The position numbers were made by a program, and so were the translations under genes. The notes beneath the pieces were generated by a model. It saw nothing but the letters and a program-made list of their open reading frames with translations, made no database searches and had not been told where the DNA came from. From Burkholderia humptydooensis (GTDB lineage: Bacteria; Pseudomonadota; Gammaproteobacteria; Burkholderiales; Burkholderiaceae): a stretch of DNA of 64,000 nt. Location of the stretch: the NCBI RefSeq assembly GCF_001513745.1, contig NZ_CP013380.1:2976001-3040000 (forward strand). The letters are read 5' to 3'. Below are positions 58,554 to 64,000 of the stretch, one piece after another. How positions within the stretch are numbered: the first letter of the stretch is position 1; every line of letters starts with the position of its first letter.

Positions 58554-59447
58554 ATGACACGCTATCGCGGGCGCTTCGCGCCGTCGCCCACCGGCCCGCT
58601 GCACTTCGGCTCGCTCGTCGGCGCGCTCGCGAGCTGGCTCGACGCCCGCGCGTGGGGCGGCGCGTGGCTCGTGCGGATCGAGGACATCGACGGGCCGCGC
58701 ACGGTGCCCGGCGCGGCCGACGACATCCTCGCGACGCTGCGCAGCTTCGGCTTCATCGCCGACGAGCCGTCCGTCTGGCAAAGCGCGCGCATCGCACGCT
58801 ACGAAGCGGCGCTCGCGCGGCTCACCGCCGCAGGGCTCGTCTATCCGTGCGGCTGCACGCGCAAGGAGATCGCCGATTCGCTGCGCGCCGCGCACGAGCG
58901 GCACACGACGCTCGCGTATCCCGGCACGTGCCGAACGGGCCTGCACGGCAAGCCCGCGCGCGCATGGCGGCTGCGCGTGCCGGACGGCGCGGCGGCCGTC
59001 GTCACGTTCGACGATCGCTGGCAGCGCGCGCAGACACAGAATCTCGCGACCGAAGTCGGCGACTTCGTGCTCAAGCGCGCGGACGGACAATGGGCGTATC
59101 AGCTCGCGGTCGTCGTCGACGACGGCGATGCGGACATCACGCACGTCGTGCGCGGCGCCGACCTGCTCGACTCGACCGCTCGCCAGATCTACCTGCAGCG
59201 CTGCCTCGGCCTGCCGACGCCGCGCTATCTGCACGTGCCCGTCGTCGTCGATGCGAACGGCGAAAAGCTCAGCAAGCAGACAGGCGCGACGGCGCTCGAT
59301 CCCGCCGCGCCGCTGCCCGCGCTCGCCGCGGCCGCGCGGCATCTGGGACTCGCGCTCGACGATGCGGCGTGCGCGTCGCTCGACGCGTTCCAGTCAGCCG
59401 CGATCGCCGCGTGGGACACGCGCTTCGGGCCGAACGCGCGTCGCTGA
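58554..59447 (+). CDS. gluQ: Glutamyl-Q tRNA(Asp) synthetase
   Basis: A 297-residue truncated GluRS paralogue that attaches Glu to queuosine 34 of tRNA-Asp. HIGH-like [15 protein letters not shown] near the N-terminus, zinc-type Cys cluster (YPCGCTRKE with a later Cys), and KLSKQTGA as the KMSKS equivalent. It lacks the anticodon-binding half of GluRS. 25 bp after trhO, so co-transcription is likely. Confidence 0.95.
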   Translation: MTRYRGRFAPSPTGPLHFGSLVGALASWLDARAWGGAWLVRIEDIDGPRTVPGAADDILATLRSFGFIADEPSVWQSARIARYEAALARLTAAGLVYPCGCTRKEIADSLRAAHERHTTLAYPGTCRTGLHGKPARAWRLRVPDGAAAVVTFDDRWQRAQTQNLATEVGDFVLKRADGQWAYQLAVVVDDGDADITHVVRGADLLDSTARQIYLQRCLGLPTPRYLHVPVVVDANGEKLSKQTGATALDPAAPLPALAAAARHLGLALDDAACASLDAFQSAAIAAWDTRFGPNARR

Positions 59448-59771
59448 GGGCGCCGGCCGGAATACGCGCCCTCGTCGCTTCGATAGTCACCCGGCCGCGC
59501 CGTTCGCGATTCACCGATTCACCGATTCACCAATCCGCCGATTCACCGATATCGCGCTCGCGCGCTCCGTCGCCGTGCCCCTCCCGGGCCTCGCCCTCGC
59601 CGAGCCGGGCGATTCCGCCGGCTCCCGGCCGCGATCGCAGCCCTTTTGCGTCACCACCCCGATCGCCGTTCCCGCTCCGCTCGCCCGCAAAAAGAAAAGG
59701 CGGATGCTCGCGCGTCCGCCCTCTTCCCATCGGCCCGGCGCCGTTTCCGGCGCCCGATGTTCAATTCCGCG
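59448..59771. other. 324-bp spacer after gluQ
   Basis: Convergent gap between gluQ and rhlE. It holds the 8-bp tandem repeat at 59507-59546 and no gene. No clear terminator with a T-run was seen. Confidence 0.5.
59507..59546. repeat. 8-bp tandem repeat between gluQ and rhlE
   Basis: CGATTCAC at 59507, 59515 and 59523, a degenerate copy CAATCCGC at 59531, then CGATTCAC at 59539. A short array typical of slipped-strand VNTR loci. Confidence 0.9.
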
Positions 59772-61220
59772 TCACGACGACGACGTCTTGCGCGGCATCC
59801 CGAACCCGCCCAGCAGCGCGGCGAGCGGCTGCTTGGGCGCCTTCTTCTCCGGCTGCACGGGCGTCGCCTCTTCCGGCTTGCTCGCGGACGGCGACGGCAC
59901 GTACGGCTTCAGGAAGAAATCGTCGATCGGCGCTTCGCGGCGCGGATGATACGCGCGCTCGCCTCCCGCCGAACGGCGGCCGGCCGATGCGCCGCGGCGC
60001 TCGTCGCGGTCGCGCTCGCGGCGGCCGCCGCGCTCGTCATGGCGATGGCGCGGCAGGTCGAGCTCGAGCGTTTCGAGCGACAGCGTCCGCTTGATCAGCT
60101 TCTCGATGTCGGCAAGCTGCTTGCGCTCGTTCGGGCTGCACAGCGACAGCGCGTCGCCCGACGCGCCCGCGCGCCCCGTGCGGCCGATCCGGTGCACGTA
60201 GTCTTCCGCATTGAACGGCAGATCGAAGTTGATGACGGCCGGCAGTTCGACGATGTCGAGGCCGCGCGCCGCCACGTCGGTCGCGACGAGCGCTTCGATC
60301 TCGCCGCGCTTGAACGCGTCGAGCGCCTGCATCCGCTCGCTCTGCGAACGGTCGCCGTGAATCGCGGCCGCGACGATGCCGTCGCGCTCGATCTGGCGCG
60401 CAAGGCGGCTCGCGCCGATCTTGCTGTTGCAGAACACGATCACCTGCTTGAGCGAGCGGTCGCGGATCAGCTTGACGACGGCCGCCTGCTTGTCGCCCTC
60501 GGCGACGTCGTAGACGATCTGCGTGACGGTGGACGCGGCCGCGTTGCTGCGCGCGACCTCGATCGTCTGCGGATCGCGCAGGTAGGTGGACGCGAGCTTC
60601 TTGATCTCGGGCGAGAACGTCGCCGAGAAAAGCAGCGTCTGACGCTCTTTCGGCAGCAGGTTCAGGATGCGCTGCAGATCGGGCAGGAAGCCCATGTCGA
60701 GCATCCGGTCGGCCTCGTCGAGCACGAGGATCTGCACCTGACCGAGATTCGCGGTCTTCTGCTGGACGTGATCGAGCAGGCGCCCCGGCGTCGCGATCAG
60801 GATCTCGACGCCGCGGCGCAACTCGGCCATCTGCGGGTTCATGTCGACGCCGCCGAACACGACGGCGCTGCGCAGCGGCGTGTGCTTCGCGTACGCGTGC
60901 ACGTTCGCGGCGACCTGATCGGCAAGCTCGCGGGTCGGCGTGAGGATCAGCGCACGCACCGGATGGCGGGCAGGCGACGCGCTCGTGTTCGCCTGCGGCA
61001 GCAGCCGCTGGATGATCGGCAGCGAAAAGCTCGCGGTCTTGCCGGTGCCGGTCTGCGCGGCGCCCATCACGTCGCGGCCGGACAGCACGACCGGAATCGC
61101 CTTCGCCTGGATCGGCGTCGGCGTCGTATAGCCCTGCTCGGCAATCGCTTTCAGGATCTCGGCGGCAAGGCCGAATTGATCGAACGTCGCGTCGACAGGC
61201 TTGGCAACAGAATCGGACAT
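59772..61220 (-). CDS. rhlE: ATP-dependent DEAD-box RNA helicase RhlE
   Basis: A 482-residue helicase. Q motif and AQTGTGKT (motif I), PTRELADQ (Ia), DEAD in LVLDEADRMLD (II), SATF (III) and the C-lobe HRIGRTGRA (VI) are all intact. The last 90 residues are low-complexity and basic (RHDERGGRRERDRDERR) with a Pro/Ser/Lys end, usual for RhlE-type RNA-binding tails. It unwinds RNA duplexes in ribosome assembly or mRNA decay. Start at 61220. Confidence 0.96.
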   Translation of the reverse strand: MSDSVAKPVDATFDQFGLAAEILKAIAEQGYTTPTPIQAKAIPVVLSGRDVMGAAQTGTGKTASFSLPIIQRLLPQANTSASPARHPVRALILTPTRELADQVAANVHAYAKHTPLRSAVVFGGVDMNPQMAELRRGVEILIATPGRLLDHVQQKTANLGQVQILVLDEADRMLDMGFLPDLQRILNLLPKERQTLLFSATFSPEIKKLASTYLRDPQTIEVARSNAAASTVTQIVYDVAEGDKQAAVVKLIRDRSLKQVIVFCNSKIGASRLARQIERDGIVAAAIHGDRSQSERMQALDAFKRGEIEALVATDVAARGLDIVELPAVINFDLPFNAEDYVHRIGRTGRAGASGDALSLCSPNERKQLADIEKLIKRTLSLETLELDLPRHRHDERGGRRERDRDERRGASAGRRSAGGERAYHPRREAPIDDFFLKPYVPSPSASKPEEATPVQPEKKAPKQPLAALLGGFGMPRKTSSS

Positions 61221-61579
61221 GGTGGCGTTTCGCTCAAAAGGCGCGGCGGGACATCTTGCGCACGGCCTGCTCGCTCGCGAGACAGGCGACGCACCCCACT
61301 TCGGAATGAATACGAAGCCGCGGCGCGCCGCAGGGCGCCGCCGGCGCTTGAGGCCATCCGGGCCGCGCGCGAGGCTTCGTCCGGCAGGAGCGCCGGCAGA
61401 AAGGGGCGTATTGTAGCATCCCTCGCGAAACGGCTCGGTCGGCGGGCAAGCATCGGCGATCCGCGCGGCCGGGCCGCCGAAGCCGGCCCTGCGCGACGGC
61501 CCCCGCGACATGATGCGCGCCGCCGCGCAGCGGCGATATGACGCATTGGCGGATCCGGCGACGGCGCACGCTCCGACGC
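61221..61579. other. 359-bp spacer with the rhlE promoter
   Basis: No gene. TACAAT on the minus strand (61410-61415) is a good -10 for rhlE, about 190 bp before its ATG; no firm -35. A long leader is implied, as in cold-regulated helicase genes (inference). Confidence 0.45.
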
Positions 61580-61969
61580 TCAGCCCTTCCCGCGCTTCTT
61601 GCGGACCTCGCTGCAGCCGCCGAGCACGGGCGGCGCGTGCTCGCCCGCGATTTCGTCGTACAGGTCCGCGTCGCGCCCCTTCGTCCACCAGACGTAGCGG
61701 CCCGCCTGATAGCGCGCCCCCGACGCCGACACGGTGTCGACGAACAATAGCCGCGTGCCGTTGACGGGCACGAGCGCGAAGCTCTGGCCGTTGCCCGCGC
61801 GCCAGTACGACACCCGCACCGGCTTCGGCTCGTTCGCGCACTGATAGACGACGGTTTCGCGCGCGTCAGCGTCGATTTCCTCGACGGTCAGCCGCGCCGC
61901 GTGCGCGGCGCCCGCGGCGGCGGCGCACAGACCGGCGGCGCCGATCGCCGCCCGCGTTATCTTGTTCAT
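61580..61969 (-). CDS. MliC-like lysozyme inhibitor
   Basis: A 129-residue exported protein with a Sec signal (AIGAAGLCAAAAGAAHAA) and a C-type lysozyme-inhibitor domain: ETVVYQCANEPKPVRVSYWRAGNGQSFALVPV, then SASGARYQAGRYVWWTKGRDADLYDEIAGE, matching the MliC/PliC SGxRYxxxxxxWWTKGxxAxL pattern. A Cys pair is likely disulfide-bonded. It would protect the envelope against host lysozyme. Not lipid-modified in this form (no lipobox before the mature start). Confidence 0.88.
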   Translation of the reverse strand: MNKITRAAIGAAGLCAAAAGAAHAARLTVEEIDADARETVVYQCANEPKPVRVSYWRAGNGQSFALVPVNGTRLLFVDTVSASGARYQAGRYVWWTKGRDADLYDEIAGEHAPPVLGGCSEVRKKRGKG

Positions 61970-62024
61970 GTCCTTCCTCGTCGAGCGATGGAGGCGAGCC
62001 GTGCGAGCGCCGCACGCCGCTCCG

Positions 62025-62189
62025 TCAATCCGGATCGATCACGCCCGCGCACGCGTCGGTCGGCGCGGCCGCGACGTGGCCCACGACGGGCACGACCTTC
62101 AGCCCCGCCGACGCGACCCGGCACGGCGCGGCGGCGAGCCCGCAGCCCGCCGTCGACGCACACAATGCAACGATCAACATCCACTTCAT
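62025..62189 (-). CDS. Small lipoprotein-like protein
   Basis: A 54-residue protein with a short signal and lipobox-like end (MLIVALCASTAGC), then GLAAAPCRVASAGLKVVPVVGHVAAAPTDACAGVIDPD. A strong SD, GGAGGCGG, lies just before the ATG at 62189. The mature part resembles the DUF6726 small proteins of Burkholderia in my memory, with low certainty. It lies between the MliC-like gene and purT. Confidence 0.75.
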   Translation of the reverse strand: MKWMLIVALCASTAGCGLAAAPCRVASAGLKVVPVVGHVAAAPTDACAGVIDPD

Positions 62190-62341
62190 TGCCGCCTCCT
62201 CTCCCGGCCTCGCCGCGCGCGGGTGCGCGGCATCGGGCCGGAAACCACGACTACCGAGAGCCCGGCGGCTCGCGGCGCGACCGGCACGATCCGGTTCCGG
62301 CGAGCGCATTCGCCGGCGCGCGCGATGCGCGCCCTCCTTCG

Positions 62342-63556
62342 TCAGCGCGCGGACACCGGACGCACCGCGGCGGCCGCCCGCTTCGCGCGCTCGCGCGCTT
62401 CGTCGACGTTCGCGCCCGTCGCGAGCGCGACGCCCATCCGGCGCTTCGCGAAGCTCTCCGGTTTGCCGAACAGGCGCAGGTCCGCACCCGGCACCGCGAG
62501 CGCGTCGCGCACGCCCTCGAACGCGATGCCCGCCTCGTCGAGCCCGCCGTAGATCACGGCCGACGCGGCGGGCGTCGCGAGCGCGGGCTCGACCGGCAGG
62601 CCGAGGATCGCGCGGGCATGCAATTCGAATTCCGACTGGCGCTGCGACGTGAGCGTCACGAGCCCCGTGTCGTGCGGACGCGGGCTCACTTCGGAGAACC
62701 AGACGTCGTCGCCGCGCACGAACAGCTCGACGCCGAAGATCCCGCGGCCGCCGAGCGCGCTCGTCACGCGATGCGCGATGTCGCGCGAGCGCTCGAGCGC
62801 CTTCGCGCTCATCGGCTGCGGCTGCCACGATTCGACGTAGTCGCCCGCAACCTGCACGTGCCCGATCGGCTCGCAGAAATAGGTGTGCGTGTCGAGGCTC
62901 GCCGGATCGATCGCGCGCACCGTGAGCTGCGTGATCTCGTAATCGAACTCGACGAAGCCCTCGACGATCACTCGGCCGTGATTCACGCGGCCGCCCGCCA
63001 TCGCGTACTGCCACGCGGGCTCGACGTCCGCGTCGCGCCTGAGGACCGACTGCCCCTTGCCGGACGACGACATCACGGGCTTCACCACGCACGGGAAACC
63101 GATCTGCGCGACGGCCGCCTTGAACGCGTCGAACGACTGCGCGAACGCGTACGGCGACGTCGGCAGCCCGAGCTCCTCGGCTGCGAGCCGGCGAATGCCC
63201 TCGCGATTCATCGTGAGCTGCGTCGCGCGCGCGGTCGGGATCACCTCGGCGACGCCGGCCGCTTCGATCGCGGCGAGCGCGTCGGTCGCGATCGCCTCGA
63301 TTTCCGGCACGACGAGATGCGGACGCTCGGCGTCGACGAGCGCGCGCAGCGCGTCCGGATCGGTCATGTCGATCACGTGCGCGCGATGCGCGAGCTGATG
63401 ACCGGGCGCGTTCGGATAGCGATCGACGGCGATCACTTCGACGCCGAGCCGCTGCAACGCGATGATGACTTCCTTGCCCAACTCGCCCGCGCCGAGCAGC
63501 ATGACGCGCGTGGCGGACGGCGAAAGCGGCGTGCCGAGCCGCTGACCGATCTGCAT
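62342..63556 (-). CDS. purT: Formate-dependent GAR transformylase 2
   Basis: A 404-residue ATP-grasp enzyme making formyl-GAR from GAR, formate and ATP, the folate-free alternative to PurN. N-terminal [34 protein letters not shown]-grasp [17 protein letters not shown], and [32 protein letters not shown] are typical. Start at 63556 follows a GGGAAA SD; an extra 17 residues upstream are not needed. With purD earlier, both GAR steps lie in this window. Confidence 0.95.
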   Translation of the reverse strand: MQIGQRLGTPLSPSATRVMLLGAGELGKEVIIALQRLGVEVIAVDRYPNAPGHQLAHRAHVIDMTDPDALRALVDAERPHLVVPEIEAIATDALAAIEAAGVAEVIPTARATQLTMNREGIRRLAAEELGLPTSPYAFAQSFDAFKAAVAQIGFPCVVKPVMSSSGKGQSVLRRDADVEPAWQYAMAGGRVNHGRVIVEGFVEFDYEITQLTVRAIDPASLDTHTYFCEPIGHVQVAGDYVESWQPQPMSAKALERSRDIAHRVTSALGGRGIFGVELFVRGDDVWFSEVSPRPHDTGLVTLTSQRQSEFELHARAILGLPVEPALATPAASAVIYGGLDEAGIAFEGVRDALAVPGADLRLFGKPESFAKRRMGVALATGANVDEARERAKRAAAAVRPVSAR

Positions 63557-64000
63557 GAGATTTCCCGCTGGATGATGGATGGAGAAAACGACTTGCGATG
63601 CTAACACGCGGGGCTTGGGAGCCGGGATCGCGCGCTCGCGCGCCTCTTGCGTTCTCCACGCCTGTCGCGCCGCTCGGCGGTCATCGCGGCGTCGACGGCT
63701 TCAAGCGCGCCCGCCGCGATCCGTCGGCCCGCCGTCGGTCGACAGCGCCGCTCGCCTCGCGAACGCGAAGACATCCGCATCATCGAGCAATGCGCGGACC
63801 CGGCACGTCGGCGACACCCACGATAAGGCGCCGTGGGCAGGACGAGCGCGGGGAACGCAACGGGCACGCGTCATCCTTGCCTCCCACACGCCCGCGTCTC
63901 GCAACCATCCCTCGTCAATCAGCCGCCAATCGGCCGCCAATCGGTCGCGACACCCCGCATTGCCGCCGAATCGCGCAAGAAACGCATCGCATCGTCGCCG
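63557..64000. other. 444-bp region at the window end
   Basis: Upstream of purT. No gene is supported; short open frames here have poor codon choice. It holds the purT promoter (not resolved) and an 11-bp repeat listed separately. Confidence 0.4.
63913..63945. repeat. 11-bp tandem repeat (three units) upstream of purT
   Basis: CGTCAATCAGC, CGCCAATCGGC and CGCCAATCGGT at 63913, 63924 and 63935: three diverged units. Close to the window edge, so further copies cannot be judged. Confidence 0.65.

Noticed and set aside
63601..63940. Two overlapping minus-strand frames upstream of purT
   Set aside because: Arg-rich low-complexity translations without SD or family resemblance.

Overview
The window looks like a stretch of the larger chromosome of a Burkholderia, most likely of the pseudomallei/thailandensis/mallei group. 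Evidence: very high GC with strong G/C third positions, betaproteobacterial gene orders (purD-hemF-nadD-rsfS-rlmH-maf-rng; kdpFABCDE; msbA beside LPS-core glycosyltransferases and dnaE), and several short tandem repeats of the kind common in that group. The species call is inference. No rRNA, tRNA, insertion sequence or CRISPR array was found.

Layout. 1-7 kb (minus strand): the end of an MHS-type transporter, an amidase, DUF924 and AlaX genes, a truncated haemoglobin, a large FtsX-type permease and a DUF4126 membrane protein. 7.5-8 kb: a sugE/gdx guanidinium exporter preceded by a clear mini-ykkC (guanidine-II) riboswitch. 8.3-17 kb: the kdp potassium system (kdpF, A, B, C, D, E), headed by a KdpE-like operator and an extra 35-residue microprotein gene. 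17-19.5 kb: quinone oxidoreductase, mgsA and an SDR with altered active-site residues. 19.7-27.8 kb (plus strand): upp, yebC, purD, hemF, nadD, rsfS, rlmH, maf and rng.

27.8-29 kb: a small AT-richer insert with two unusual genes (DUF1493-like and a membrane protein). It sits exactly at the 3' end of rng and is bounded by two near-identical copies of that end. 29-38.5 kb: an accessory-looking stretch with an acetyltransferase, an NCS2 permease, a secreted pectin-acetylesterase-like hydrolase with an anchored helical partner, a small gene broken by an in-frame amber codon, a small lipoprotein, a TfoX-like protein and a divergent MFS/LysR pair. 38.5-40.3 kb: an ECF41 sigma factor and a carboxymuconolactone-decarboxylase-like gene, each with an exact copy of the ECF41 promoter. 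40.6-43.5 kb: a PRC-barrel-like lipoprotein, MFS and FUSC operon.

44.6-53.7 kb: LPS core assembly, with glycosyltransferases of families 2, 4 and 9, an O-antigen ligase-like protein and MsbA. 53.8-63.6 kb: dnaE, trhO, gluQ, rhlE, an MliC-like lysozyme inhibitor, a small lipoprotein and purT.

How the genes work together. The kdp block is a self-contained potassium-scavenging module: sensor KdpD and regulator KdpE act on a promoter whose site is visible, and the first three cistrons are coupled by ATGA overlaps. The LPS block is a set of translationally coupled genes that build lipid A-core, flip it (MsbA) and ligate O antigen. The ECF41 unit appears to autoregulate and to drive its neighbour. 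The sugE unit is a one-gene detoxification circuit driven by its ligand riboswitch. The main novel candidates are the rng-end mini-insert and the Kdp leader microprotein.
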